NCBI GenBank assembly: GCA_035294245.1
Contig: DATGLG010000017.1
Location: 65,998-129,997, forward strand
Origin: DATGLG01 sp035294245
GTDB taxonomy: Bacteria; Pseudomonadota; Alphaproteobacteria; JACZXZ01
DNA length: 64,000 nucleotides
Direction: 5' to 3'
In this document: piece by piece, positions 44,219 to 53,690 of the stretch
How the letters are laid out: the number at the start of each line of letters is the position of its first letter
How positions within the stretch are numbered: the stretch's first letter is position 1
Made by a program: the position numbers and the translations under genes
Notes under the pieces: generated by a model
Told to the model about the DNA's origin: nothing
The model's input: the letters and a program-made list of their open reading frames with translations, nothing else
Database searches by the model: none

Positions 44219-45211
44219 TCAAAGGGCCGCGCGGGCGAAGGCGAGAGCCGCCGTCGCCGCCGCGTTCGCGAGGCAGGCCGCGGTGAAGAGATAGAGGGCG
44301 CGTCGGATATCGGCGAGATCGGCCCGCGCTCGCCCGGCACCGATCCACGGGCCGGGAACGCCGCTGCCATCGGATTTGAGCCGCGGCCCTCCCAAGGCGA
44401 GGTCAAGAGCTCCTGCCGTCGCGGCTACCGGCCAGCCCCGATTGAGCGTGCGATGCTTTTGCGCATCGCGACCGATAGCGCGGAAGGCAGCGAATGGACG
44501 TCCCCCCGGCACGCAGAGCGCGCCGAGCGCCAGCAGCAAGGCCGCCAAGCGTGCCGGCACGTATTGGAGCAGATCGTCAAGCCGCGTTGCCGTGGTGGCG
44601 AAGGCGCTCTCTACCGGGCCGCGCGCCGCTATCGCCTCCACGGCCGCGGCGATGAAGAGCCCCGGCAACCCGGTGAGCGCAAACCAGAATGCCGGGGCGA
44701 CGACACGCTCGGAAAACCCGATCGAGAGCGCCTCGATCGCCAGCCGCGCAACGCCGTGGGCATCGAGACGTTCGGCGTCCCAGCCGGGCGCAAGAAAGCC
44801 CGCGACGATTTTGCGCGACGCCGAGAGCCCGCCTGGCCCACGGGCCAAAGCCGTCAAGATGCGGCGGACTGCAACGAAGAGGCTGCGCTGGCCGATCAGC
44901 ATGGTGACGAGGGCGAGCTCGATGAGAATGCCGTAGGATAGGGTTCGGCTGACCCGCTCGATCATCCAGCCGAGGCCACCGGAAAGCACCGCTATGACGA
45001 GAGTCACAAGGGCGCCGCGCACCAGCCGCGTACCTTCGCTGCGGCGCGCACGGTCGAGCCGCGCCGTAAGCCAACGGCCGAGAATGCCCGCCAGGCGGCG
45101 CGGATTTGGCGAGACGGAGGCTTCCGCCATCGCAGGCAGCAACGCATCGAGGAGAAGCGCCGCGACAAGGACAAGCAACGGCGCCGCCCCATAGGCATCC
45201 ACCGCCGTCAT
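44219..45211 (-). CDS. cobD: Adenosylcobinamide-phosphate synthase, divergent
   Basis: 330 residues with a CbiB/CobD layout and several membrane segments. The segment HRTLNRGWPVAATAGALDLA followed by LGGP corresponds to the family motif HxSPNxGWPxAAxAGAL with changes. The N-terminal Asp/His/Pro motif (usually DPxxxPHPV) is poorly kept. Attaches aminopropanol phosphate to cobyric acid. Near cobS, which supports the call. Confidence 0.75.
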   Translation of the reverse strand: MTAVDAYGAAPLLVLVAALLLDALLPAMAEASVSPNPRRLAGILGRWLTARLDRARRSEGTRLVRGALVTLVIAVLSGGLGWMIERVSRTLSYGILIELALVTMLIGQRSLFVAVRRILTALARGPGGLSASRKIVAGFLAPGWDAERLDAHGVARLAIEALSIGFSERVVAPAFWFALTGLPGLFIAAAVEAIAARGPVESAFATTATRLDDLLQYVPARLAALLLALGALCVPGGRPFAAFRAIGRDAQKHRTLNRGWPVAATAGALDLALGGPRLKSDGSGVPGPWIGAGRARADLADIRRALYLFTAACLANAAATAALAFARAAL

Positions 45212-45244
45212 CGGGGCATACTCGCGGCGCGGCGCTTGAGCGGC

Positions 45245-45835
45245 TCAGTTCCGCGCACCGGCGGCCTGAAGCAGCTTGACCACCTGCGGCTGTCTCCCGT
45301 TCCGGGCATAGTCCAGCGCCGACAGCCCGGAAAAATCGGTGGCGGAGACGTCCGCCTTCGCCGCGAGCAGCTCCTTGACGACCTCGACATGCCCGGCCTG
45401 GGCGGCCTTCATCAGGGCAGTGATGCCCTGTCGGTTCCCAGCGTTCACGTCGGCGCGGGCGGCCACCAGCGCCTTCACGCAAGGCACTTGTCCCCGCGCC
45501 GCCGCCCACATCAAAGCCGTATTTCCGTCCTCGTCCTTCTGATCGACGCGCGCGCCATGCTTGAGGAGGAGGGAAACGATGTCGCAATGTCCGCCGATGC
45601 TTGCCAATATGACGGCGTTTTGGCGGTGCACATCGACGTCGTTGAGCGTGGCCCCGGACTCGATTTGCTGCTGCACGCCGGCATAATCGCCGGCCTTGGC
45701 GGCCGTCAGGAGCGGGTTGCCGCTGAAAGGGTTGAATTGCTGGGCGGCGGCCGGGTGCGCTGCGGCGATCAGCACGGCCAGCGCGACGGCATCAACCCGC
45801 AATCCTGAAATCCGCCGCCGCAGCGCATCGTTCAC
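45245..45835 (-). CDS. Exported ankyrin-repeat protein
   Basis: 196 residues when started at GTG 45835, which gives a clean signal peptide (LRRRISGLRVDAVALAVLIA then AAHPAAAQQ). An ATG at 45919 is in frame but adds 28 residues before the signal. Four to five ankyrin repeats fill the mature part, for example DGNTALMWAAARGQVPCVKA and QGITALMKAAQAGHVEVVKE. Likely a periplasmic protein-binding adaptor; no partner is evident. Confidence 0.82.
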   Translation of the reverse strand: MNDALRRRISGLRVDAVALAVLIAAAHPAAAQQFNPFSGNPLLTAAKAGDYAGVQQQIESGATLNDVDVHRQNAVILASIGGHCDIVSLLLKHGARVDQKDEDGNTALMWAAARGQVPCVKALVAARADVNAGNRQGITALMKAAQAGHVEVVKELLAAKADVSATDFSGLSALDYARNGRQPQVVKLLQAAGARN

Positions 45836-46059
45836 GATGACGTTCCGCAACACGACCCTACTCCGCTCAACCCCGGCGCCTGTCGCCCAAATCGACGCGA
45901 GGCGACGGTGAGCCTGCATTCGAGATTGCCAAGGTATGAAAATGAGGGCAAGTCCCCATGCGCGCGGCGGCGCCACGCGGTTTTGGCTTTCCGCCACCGC
46001 CCCTGGTGCTGCGGCGCATTCCGGCTTATATGCCAGGGAGTGGCTTCTCGGGAGTCCTT

Positions 46060-46377
46060 ATGGCTGGAACCGCGCGCCTCACGGCTATTGTACTGACCCT
46101 CATGGCCGTGGCGGCATGCTCACCGCAGCGCATGAGCTGGACAAAGGAGGGGCTGACGCAAGATGAGCTCCGGCGCGATCAGAAGGCCTGCCTCGCGGAG
46201 TCGCACGACTATGGGTTCCTAAATCTCGGCGGCATGGGAAGCAATGGCACCGGGCCGACAGGTGGGAGTTCCAGCGTGGCGGCGCGCCAGGAGGGTGACC
46301 TTTACCGCGCCTGCATGCAGTCGCGCGGCTATTCGCAGGTTCCCGCCAATCAGAAGCCGCCTGGGCAGCCTCAATAA
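46060..46377 (+). CDS. Small lipoprotein, function unknown
   Basis: 105 residues from the ATG at 46060 (GGGAG upstream). The signal peptide ends in lipobox AVAACS. The mature part holds WTKEGLTQDELRRDQKACLA and YRACMQSRGYSQVP, a two-Cys pattern common in short proteobacterial lipoproteins. Probably anchored in the outer membrane. Confidence 0.75.
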   Translation: MAGTARLTAIVLTLMAVAACSPQRMSWTKEGLTQDELRRDQKACLAESHDYGFLNLGGMGSNGTGPTGGSSSVAARQEGDLYRACMQSRGYSQVPANQKPPGQPQ

Positions 46378-46430
46378 GGCGGATTGTGGTAAGCTGGACG
46401 CCTTCGGATGGCTGCGGGGCCAGCAGAACG

Positions 46431-47180
46431 ATGGCAAAGGTCGATGAGCGGCGATCAGGCCGTGGAGATAAGACCAAGAATGGCCCTGCCACGGTGGCTT
46501 GCGTAACCGTTGGCGATCGTGCCATTCCAATCGTGACGCGTAAAAGTCCGCGTGCGCGACGCATCAGCCTCCGCATCGCTCCCGCCGAGGACAAGGTCGA
46601 GCTCGTTTTGCCCCGCGGCGCCTCCCTGGGCGAAGGGCTGCGCTTTGCGGAAGAAAAGTCCGGATGGCTTCTGACGCAGCTCGCGGTTCGTCCGCCGCGG
46701 GTTCCCTTCGCACCCGGCGCCGTCGTTCCCTATCGCGGGGTCGATCACCTGATCCATCATCGGCCCGAAGCGCGCGGCGGCGTTTGGCGTGAAGACGGTG
46801 TCATCTGCGTGAGCGGGGCTTCCGAGTTCCTCTCGCGGCGGGTCAAGGATTGGCTCAAGCGGGAAGCTCTTGCGCTCCTCTCGGAGCGCGCGCAGGCGAC
46901 GGCCGCGCGCCTCAACCGGCGCGTCGCGCGGGTCTCGCTGCGCGACACAACCAGCCGCTGGGGCAGTTGCTCGACGAATGGCGTGATCCATTTCTCCTGG
47001 CGCCTTGTCCTCGCCCCCGACTGGGTGCTGGACTATGTGGTCGCGCACGAGATCGCCCATCTCGTTCACCCCAATCACGGTCAGCGCTTCTGGCGTCTGG
47101 TTGCGACGCTCACCCCCGAGGTCAACGCCCCGCGCGACTGGCTTCGCCGTCAGGGCGAGCACCTGCTGCGCTATGGCTGA
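46431..47180 (+). CDS. YgjP/WSS1-type metallopeptidase
   Basis: 249 residues from the ATG at 46431. The zinc motif VAHEIAHLVHPNHGQRFW has HExxH plus the third His ligand. The upstream RDTTSRWGSCSTNGVIHFSW is the hallmark of the DUF45 group. Predicted cytoplasmic zinc protease; physiological substrate unknown. Confidence 0.9.
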   Translation: MAKVDERRSGRGDKTKNGPATVACVTVGDRAIPIVTRKSPRARRISLRIAPAEDKVELVLPRGASLGEGLRFAEEKSGWLLTQLAVRPPRVPFAPGAVVPYRGVDHLIHHRPEARGGVWREDGVICVSGASEFLSRRVKDWLKREALALLSERAQATAARLNRRVARVSLRDTTSRWGSCSTNGVIHFSWRLVLAPDWVLDYVVAHEIAHLVHPNHGQRFWRLVATLTPEVNAPRDWLRRQGEHLLRYG

Positions 47181-47264
47181 GACATCCCCCGCAAGCTTCG
47201 GATAGCGGAATCGTCGAGCAGGGCTTAGCTAAAATTCCATGAATGCGATTGAGGAGATCTCGCT

Positions 47265-48365
47265 ATGGACAGCGTGAACATCAAATCGGGCGACGATGAG
47301 CGGTGGCGCGCCGTGCTTGCCGCCGATGCGAGCCGGGATGGCAGCTTCGTCTATGCGGTACGCTCCACTGGCATTTACTGCCGCCCCTCCTGTCCAAGCC
47401 GACGGCCCAAGCGCGACCGCGTCACCTTCTATCCGATTCCGGAGGCAGCCGAGCAGGCCGGATATCGGCCTTGCCGGCGTTGCCGGCCACGGGAAGTCGC
47501 GCCGCCCGACCCCCATCTGGAAGCCGTGCGGAAGGCCTGCCGGGCCATCGATGCGATCGATGAGGGCGTGCCGACCCTGGCCGGCCTGGGCCGAGTGGTG
47601 GGGCTGAGTCCACATCATCTCCAGCGCATCTTCACCCGCGTAATGGGCATCAGCCCCCGCGCTTATGCCGATGCGCGCAGGCTCGGGCGGATCAAGGCGC
47701 GGCTCAAGGCTGGCGACGACGTGACCGGAGCGCTTTACGAGGCCGGCTACGGCTCATCGAGCCGACTCTATGAGCGGGCGAACGGCCAGCTCGGCATGAC
47801 CCCGGCGACCTATAAGCGCGGCGGCGCCGGCGCCAGGATCGTCTATGCGCTCGGCGATAGCGCGCTCGGCCGGGTACTCGTGGCGGCGACCGAGCGGGGC
47901 GTCTGCATGGTCGGCCTGGGTGATAGCGACCGTCAATTGGAGCGCGAGCTGCGCGAGGAGTTTCCGGCGGCGGAAATCGCCCGGGATGAGCGCCGCCTCG
48001 GCAATTGGCTGAGCGCGATCCTGCGTCACCTCGCCGGCCGCGAGCCGCACTTGTCGCTGCCTCTGGACGTGCGGGCGACGGCGTTCCAGTGGCGGGTATG
48101 GCAGGCGCTCCGTGCCATTCCCTATGGCGAGCAGCGCAGCTATGGCGAGATCGCCAAGGCGCTGGGCGAGCCGAAGGCGGCGCGCGCCGTGGGCCGCGCC
48201 TGTGCGACGAACCCCGTGGCGCTCATCGTACCTTGCCACCGGGCCGTGGGCGGTGGCGGCGATCTCACCGGTTACCGCTGGGGTGTCGCGCGCAAAAAGG
48301 CGCTGCTCGCCGGAGAGCGGGAGCGAGCCCTGGTCATGGGCGCGAAGCAACGCCGCTCGGCCTGA
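47265..48365 (+). CDS. ada: Bifunctional Ada: transcription activator and O6-methylguanine-DNA methyltransferase
   Basis: 366 residues with all Ada modules. The N-terminal zinc domain has YCRPSC and CRRC (the first Cys accepts methyl from phosphotriesters). The AraC-type helix-turn-helix (about 90-180) has GLSPHHLQRIFTRVMGISPR. The C-terminal methyltransferase has the active site VPCHRAVGGGGDLTGYRWG. Repairs alkylated DNA and activates its own regulon. Confidence 0.96.
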   Translation: MDSVNIKSGDDERWRAVLAADASRDGSFVYAVRSTGIYCRPSCPSRRPKRDRVTFYPIPEAAEQAGYRPCRRCRPREVAPPDPHLEAVRKACRAIDAIDEGVPTLAGLGRVVGLSPHHLQRIFTRVMGISPRAYADARRLGRIKARLKAGDDVTGALYEAGYGSSSRLYERANGQLGMTPATYKRGGAGARIVYALGDSALGRVLVAATERGVCMVGLGDSDRQLERELREEFPAAEIARDERRLGNWLSAILRHLAGREPHLSLPLDVRATAFQWRVWQALRAIPYGEQRSYGEIAKALGEPKAARAVGRACATNPVALIVPCHRAVGGGGDLTGYRWGVARKKALLAGERERALVMGAKQRRSA

Positions 48366-48401
48366 GAGGCGGCTCCGCGCCTCGAGCACCGGAGCAGGCG
48401 C

Positions 48402-48491
48402 CCCCGAATCGACTCGACGGCATGGGTCTCACCCAATGCCACGATCAGCGGCGAACTGACGGTCGGCCCCGGCAGCCGCGTCCTTCTCGGC
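48402..48491 (+). pseudogene. Possible remnant of a hexapeptide-repeat (gamma-carbonic-anhydrase-like) protein
   Basis: In frame with, and after the stop of, ada is the sequence RIDSTAWVSPNATISGELTV then GPGSRVLLG. This has the left-handed beta-helix pattern of gamma-class carbonic anhydrase/acyltransferase N-termini (RIDxSAWVAPNATVxG). There is no start codon and the similarity ends after about 30 residues. It could be a decayed gene fragment or chance; the pattern match is by eye. Confidence 0.35.
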
Positions 48492-48649
48492 CAGGCTCCC
48501 GGAGGCACGATCATCCCCGACCCCCGTTACACTCGCAGCCTCGGCGCACTTATCGGGGCCCGAGCATCGCGCCGATGGCGAACGTCATTTGCCATCCGCA
48601 GCACCGCTTTCTATGGTGCGCTGTCCTATTTCTTTCCCTTCGGATGGTC

Positions 48650-49846
48650 ATGCCCCGTCCCGATTCTCCCGTCGTTACCGTGCTTCTCGCCGCCCTCACA
48701 GCGTTCGGGCCGCTTTCGACGGATCTCTACCTCGCATCCCTTCCCGAGCTGACGCATGTTTTCGCCGCCGATGTCTCGACGGCACAGCTGACCCTATCGG
48801 TCTTTCTCGTCGGCTTCGCGATCTCCCAGCTTTTCTACGGCCCGCTCTCCGATCGGTTCGGGCGGCGGCCGCTGCTGATGGGCGGCGTGGTCCTCTACTT
48901 CGTCACCTCGGTCGCCTGTGCGCTGGCGCCCAGCATCGAGCTCCTGATCGCAGCACGGTTTCTGCAGGCGATCGGCGCATGCGCTGCCCCCGTGCTCGCC
49001 CGCGCCATCGTGCGCGACGTCCATGGGCCCACGGAGTCAGCGCGCATCCTGTCCTATATCAGCACCGCCATGGCCTTAGCACCTTTGGTTGGCCCCATGC
49101 TCGGCAGCTATCTCACCGTGTGGTTTGGCTGGCGCGCGAATTTCGTGGTCCTCGCCGCTTTTGCCGGACTGTCCTTCCTGGCTGTCTGGACATTGTTGGT
49201 CGAGACCAACCTCCACAAGGATGCGGACGCGTTCCACCCCGCGCGCATGGCCGGCAATATGGCGGCGCTGCTGCGAAATCGCGCCTATCTCGGCTATGTG
49301 CTGACGGCTGCTTTTGCTTATAGTGGACTCTTCGCCTTCCTCTCCGGCGCCTCCTTCGTGCTGATCGAGGTGCTGCGGATCCCGACCGAGCATTTCGGGC
49401 TTTATTTCGCCGTTGTCGTGCTGGGCTACATGATCGGCACGCAGATCGGCGCGCGGCTCGTCATGCGGCATGGCATCGATCGGATGATTTATCTGGGAAC
49501 GCTGCTCGGCCTTGCCGCCGGCCTCGCCATGACGCTTCTGAGCTGGTGTGGTGTCGCGCATGTTGCCGCTATCATCGCGCCACAGTTTTTCTGCCTTGTC
49601 GCCCTCGGCATGATCCTGCCCAACAGCATCGCCGGGGCCATCGGTCCCTTCCCCCAGATGGCCGGGCTCGCCTCTTCGCTGCTCGGCTTCATCCAGATGA
49701 GCATGGCCGCCTTGGTCGGCGTTGGCGTCGGCCACTTCCATGACGGCACGGCGACCCCCATGACGATGGTCATCGCCGCGATGGCGTGTCTCGCCTCCAT
49801 CGCGTTTGGTCTTCTGGTCCGCCGGGCGCGGCCCCGACTCGCCTGA
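48650..49846 (+). CDS. Bcr/CflA-family MFS drug exporter
   Basis: 398 residues from the ATG at 48650, 12 membrane segments. Helix 1 has LLAALTAFGPLSTDLYLASL, the first loop GPLSDRFGRRPLLMGG, and helix 5 APLVGPMLGSYLTVWFGW (antiporter motif). Similar proteins export bicyclomycin, chloramphenicol or cysteine. A longer frame with ATG at 48575 would add 25 residues but no clear Shine-Dalgarno decides between them. Confidence 0.9.
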   Translation: MPRPDSPVVTVLLAALTAFGPLSTDLYLASLPELTHVFAADVSTAQLTLSVFLVGFAISQLFYGPLSDRFGRRPLLMGGVVLYFVTSVACALAPSIELLIAARFLQAIGACAAPVLARAIVRDVHGPTESARILSYISTAMALAPLVGPMLGSYLTVWFGWRANFVVLAAFAGLSFLAVWTLLVETNLHKDADAFHPARMAGNMAALLRNRAYLGYVLTAAFAYSGLFAFLSGASFVLIEVLRIPTEHFGLYFAVVVLGYMIGTQIGARLVMRHGIDRMIYLGTLLGLAAGLAMTLLSWCGVAHVAAIIAPQFFCLVALGMILPNSIAGAIGPFPQMAGLASSLLGFIQMSMAALVGVGVGHFHDGTATPMTMVIAAMACLASIAFGLLVRRARPRLA

Positions 49847-49848
49847 GC

Positions 49849-52086
49849 TTACTGATTCACCTTGAAGAGGCCGTTCGGCAGGCCGCTGGGAGATGGCGAG
49901 CGCGCGGACGGCGAGGTTGCCGCACTGCGCGCCCCGCTTGAAGAGCCGAGCAAGGACTGCAGCACGGATTCCAGCACCGTGGGCGGCTTGGCGAAGTCAT
50001 GAGGTGGGGTGTCCTTGAGCGCCGCCAGCATGAAATTGTGCCAGATCTGCGCCGGCACCGTGCCGCCCGTCACCCGTTTCATCGGCGCGCCATCGTCGTT
50101 CCCGACCCAGACCCCGGCGATGAGATCGGGCGTGAAGCCGATAAACCAGGCATCCCGATAGTCCTCGGTGGTGCCGGTCTTCCCCGCCGCCGGCCGGCCG
50201 ATCGCCGCCGCCCGGCCGGTGCCCGAGGTGATGACCCCCGACATCATATCCACCATGACGGCGGCATCCCGCGGCGTCATGACCTCGCCGGGCCCGGAGC
50301 CGTTGCGCTTATAAAGGACCTGGCCGTTGCGGTCGCGGATCTCAAGGATGCCGTAGGGCCACACGCCGCGGCCGCCATCGGCGAAGCTGCCATAAGCACC
50401 CGTGAGCTCCAACAAGCTCACTTCGCTCGTGCCGAGCGCGATGCTCGCATCGTCGCGCAGCTCCGAAGTGATCCCGAGGCGATGCGCGACATCGATCACG
50501 CGCTTGATTCCGACCTTCTGGGCAAGCTGGATCGTCGCAGAATTCAGCGAATGGGCGAGCGCCTGGCGCAAGGTGACCTCGCCGAAGAACTTGTTGTCGT
50601 AGTTGCGCGGGTGCCAATTGCCGTACGAGATCGGCACGTCGTTGAGCTGGGAATCCGGACTATAGCCGGCTTCGAGCCCGGCGAGATAGACGAAGGGCTT
50701 GAACGAGGAGCCGGGCTGACGCAGCGCCTGGACCGCGCGGTTGAAGGGACTGGTGCGGTAATCGCGACCGCCGACCATCGCCTTGACCTCACCATTGGGT
50801 CCGAGCGCGACAAGAGCGCCCTGACCGATGTCGAGCTTTTCGCCACTCTTGTCGAGGGCGCTTGCCACCGCCTCTTCGGCGAGCTGCTGCAGGCGTGGAT
50901 CGAAGGTTGTCTTGACCACGAGGTCGCGGTCGATGTCGCCGACGAGCTCGCGGACCTGGTCCATCGCCCAATCGGCGAAATAGCGCCCCCGCCAAGCAGC
51001 ACTCGCAACTGGGCGGAGCTCCTCGCGCGACTTCGCGGCCATAGCCGCTTTCTCGGGCGTGAGAAAGCCCGCATCGACCATGTTCTGCAGCACCTGCGCT
51101 GCGCGCTGAGCCGTGAGATCGGGATTGGCGGCAGGATTGAAGCGCGACGGCGCCTTGAGCAGCCCGGCCAGCACCGCGGCCTCGAAGAGATTCACATTGC
51201 GGGCGGATTTCCCGAAGTATTTATGCGCGGCCGCCTCTACCCCATAGGTTCCGGCACCCATATAGACGCGATTGAGATAGATGGTGAGGATCTGGTCCTT
51301 GGTGAATTTATGCTCGAGCCACAGCGCCAGCAGGACCTCCTGCACCTTCCGCTTGATCGTGCGATCGGGGGTGAGGAAGAGGTTCTTCGCGAGCTGCTGA
51401 GTGATCGTGCTGCCCCCTTGGCGGATCTGTCCATAGCGCAAATCCTCGAAGAGCGCGCGCAGGATGCCGAAAGGATCGACCCCGAAATGCTCGTAGAAGC
51501 GCCGATCCTCGGTTGCGATCACCGCCTCGGGAAGATAGGGCGGCATCTCCTTGAGGGGGACGACATCGTAGTAAAGGTCGCCATAGGTGGCGAAACTCTG
51601 CCCGTCATCGCCGAGAAGCGTGATGCTCGGCCGCCGCGTGAGTGCCGCGAGATTGGTGTCGGGCAGATCGTAGCCGTAATAGGCGACGATACCCGCAAGC
51701 GCCACAAAGGCCCAAATGGCGAGGGTCGCCGACCAGCGCAGGACCCAGCCAAGGCGCGAGCGGCGCTTGCGGGGCGCCGATGCGCGCGACCCCGTCTCCG
51801 CCCTGTCTGATCTCAAGATGCGCTCGTGCCTACCAAGGCGACGTCGGCCGCGATCATCGTCGTCCTCCTTATCCCGCAAGCGCGGCTGAAACGACTCGCC
51901 GCGCCGATTCTCGTCGCCACGGCTGGTCCTCCACTCTCGCCCGCGGCGCTCCGGCACCTCGCCGACATCTTCTTCCGAGGATGCCACATCGAGCCGCTCC
52001 CCGCGCAAACCCGAGTCGCGGGCCCGAGACTTCCCCTTGCCGAGGAGTCGGGGCTCGTCTCGGCGTTGCGGTCGTTCGCGCGGCAT
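49849..52086 (-). CDS. Bifunctional class A penicillin-binding protein (PBP1A-like)
   Basis: 745 residues. An unusually charged N-terminal cytoplasmic tail of about 110 residues (many Arg/Glu/Asp) precedes one membrane anchor (about 115-138). The GT51 glycosyltransferase domain has ATEDRRFYEHFGVDPFGI and GGSTITQQLAKNLFL. The transpeptidase domain has SSFKPF (SxxK), SLNSAT (SxN) and KTGTTEDYRD (KTG). The C-terminus is a short Ser/Pro tail. Builds and crosslinks peptidoglycan. It converges with the MFS gene, two bases apart. Confidence 0.95.
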   Translation of the reverse strand: MPRERPQRRDEPRLLGKGKSRARDSGLRGERLDVASSEEDVGEVPERRGREWRTSRGDENRRGESFQPRLRDKEDDDDRGRRRLGRHERILRSDRAETGSRASAPRKRRSRLGWVLRWSATLAIWAFVALAGIVAYYGYDLPDTNLAALTRRPSITLLGDDGQSFATYGDLYYDVVPLKEMPPYLPEAVIATEDRRFYEHFGVDPFGILRALFEDLRYGQIRQGGSTITQQLAKNLFLTPDRTIKRKVQEVLLALWLEHKFTKDQILTIYLNRVYMGAGTYGVEAAAHKYFGKSARNVNLFEAAVLAGLLKAPSRFNPAANPDLTAQRAAQVLQNMVDAGFLTPEKAAMAAKSREELRPVASAAWRGRYFADWAMDQVRELVGDIDRDLVVKTTFDPRLQQLAEEAVASALDKSGEKLDIGQGALVALGPNGEVKAMVGGRDYRTSPFNRAVQALRQPGSSFKPFVYLAGLEAGYSPDSQLNDVPISYGNWHPRNYDNKFFGEVTLRQALAHSLNSATIQLAQKVGIKRVIDVAHRLGITSELRDDASIALGTSEVSLLELTGAYGSFADGGRGVWPYGILEIRDRNGQVLYKRNGSGPGEVMTPRDAAVMVDMMSGVITSGTGRAAAIGRPAAGKTGTTEDYRDAWFIGFTPDLIAGVWVGNDDGAPMKRVTGGTVPAQIWHNFMLAALKDTPPHDFAKPPTVLESVLQSLLGSSSGARSAATSPSARSPSPSGLPNGLFKVNQ

Positions 52087-52373
52087 GGCGTTCCTTTTAG
52101 GAGAAGAGCTAGCGGAAGGCCATCGCCGACCCGAGAGACAAATTTGAGCGCAGCGTCTGCCTCATCGCGATCCGCGGCGGCATCTTTTGCCCCCACATTG
52201 CAATATCATAACCTATTGAGATCAAAGCAACTATTTAGATAAAGCCCGGGTTGGATGCGAAAGCGTCGTTTCATGGCCAACGCATTGGAAGCGAGCCGTC
52301 CAACCGCAGCTCCTGGTCTTGGATGTGCCGCTCCGCCGACTCGGGGAAATGAGAAGCCGGGTTTGCGGCTTTT

Positions 52374-53690
52374 CTAAGGCCGGGCCCGGCGGTCGCGGCG
52401 GTCGCGCCAATCATAGATGGCCATGGCCGCCGGTACGAACCATGGATTCCCCGAATAGAACGGCACAGTCGGGAAACGCCGCTCGGCGAAGAGCGTCCGC
52501 GCCGGCCGACCGAGAATCCGCTGCGCCGCCAGGCGACCAAGATAGGTGCCCATCGGCACGCCGGCGAAGCAATAGCCCGCCGCGAAATGGATACCGTCAT
52601 GGGTGCCGATATGAGGATAAAGATCGAAGGTTCCGGCGCAGCGCCCGGTCCAGGCGTGGCTCAGTTTGAGCTCGGCGAAGCCGGGGACCACGCTCCCGGC
52701 GAGGGTGTGGATCTCCGCGGCCTTCGCCTTCAAGCTCGTCATGCGGCTTCCAGTACGCCCGCCGAAGAGAATGCGCGCCCCGTCAGGCGAGCGACGCATG
52801 AAGATGATGTTGTGCGCGTGATCGATGAAGGTGCGGTCTTGCGGCAACAGGCGGCTCATCCGCTCCGCCGGCAGCGGCTCCGTCGCGATCATGTAGGCGT
52901 CGAAGGGGATGAGGCGCCGGCGCAGCCAGGAAAAGGCGGCGCCGCTATACCCGTTCGTGGCGACGAATACCTCGCGCGCCTGCACGGCCCCGCGGGGCGT
53001 TGCGAGCATGAAGCCGCCGCTTTTCCCGTTGGGGGTTATGCGCTCGACAGGGGTTTGCCCCAGAAGGATGGCGCCCTGGGCGCGAGCGCGGTCGAGAAGC
53101 CCGCGCTGGTAGAGCCCGGGATGGAGCGAGCCCATATTGGGAACGAGCGCGCCGCCGAAGAACCGATCCGTCGCGATTTCGGTGCCCAGGGCTTCGCGGG
53201 AGATCATCGCGTAATCATCGCCGAGATGCTGGCGTTTGAGTTCCAGCTCTCGCGCAAGATCGTCATATTGGGACGCTGAGCGAGCCATGATCACGCGGCC
53301 GCAGATCTTGAATTGACAGGCGATCTGCTCGCTCTCGATCACCTCGCCGACGGCCTCAAAGGCGCGCTGCATCTCGCGATAGACCGCGATCGCCCGCTCG
53401 AGGCCAAAGCGCTTCGCGATCTCGCCGAAGCTATGCTTCAGCGAGCGCCCGACATAGCCGGCATTGCGGGAGCTCGCTCCCTGCCCGAGATCGCCCTTAT
53501 CGAAAACCGCAACGCCCCGTCCTGCGCGCGCAAGGACGAGGGCGGTATTAAGGCCCGTGAGCCCGGCGCCGATGACGGCGACATCGATTTTCGCCGGAAG
53601 CGACTCCGGCTCCTCATCGAGCGGCCGCGCCGCGTCCCACCAATAGGGCTCTTCCCGAAAATCGGGTGCGAAGAGAGATTCAGCGCTCAT
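52374..53690 (-). CDS. FAD-dependent amine/amino-acid oxidoreductase (DAO family)
   Basis: 438 residues. The dinucleotide fold is at about 35-65 with DVAVIGAGLTGLNTALVLAR and a following GQGASSRNAGYVG (FAD phosphate site). The C-terminal FAAGYCFAGVPMGTYLGRLA closes the FAD site. The layout resembles gamma-glutamylputrescine oxidase (PuuB) and other DAO enzymes that oxidise amines. It overlaps the dehydrogenase gene upstream by ATGA. A gamma-glutamyl amine or quaternary amine substrate is inferred from neighbours. Confidence 0.88.
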   Translation of the reverse strand: MSAESLFAPDFREEPYWWDAARPLDEEPESLPAKIDVAVIGAGLTGLNTALVLARAGRGVAVFDKGDLGQGASSRNAGYVGRSLKHSFGEIAKRFGLERAIAVYREMQRAFEAVGEVIESEQIACQFKICGRVIMARSASQYDDLARELELKRQHLGDDYAMISREALGTEIATDRFFGGALVPNMGSLHPGLYQRGLLDRARAQGAILLGQTPVERITPNGKSGGFMLATPRGAVQAREVFVATNGYSGAAFSWLRRRLIPFDAYMIATEPLPAERMSRLLPQDRTFIDHAHNIIFMRRSPDGARILFGGRTGSRMTSLKAKAAEIHTLAGSVVPGFAELKLSHAWTGRCAGTFDLYPHIGTHDGIHFAAGYCFAGVPMGTYLGRLAAQRILGRPARTLFAERRFPTVPFYSGNPWFVPAAMAIYDWRDRRDRRARP

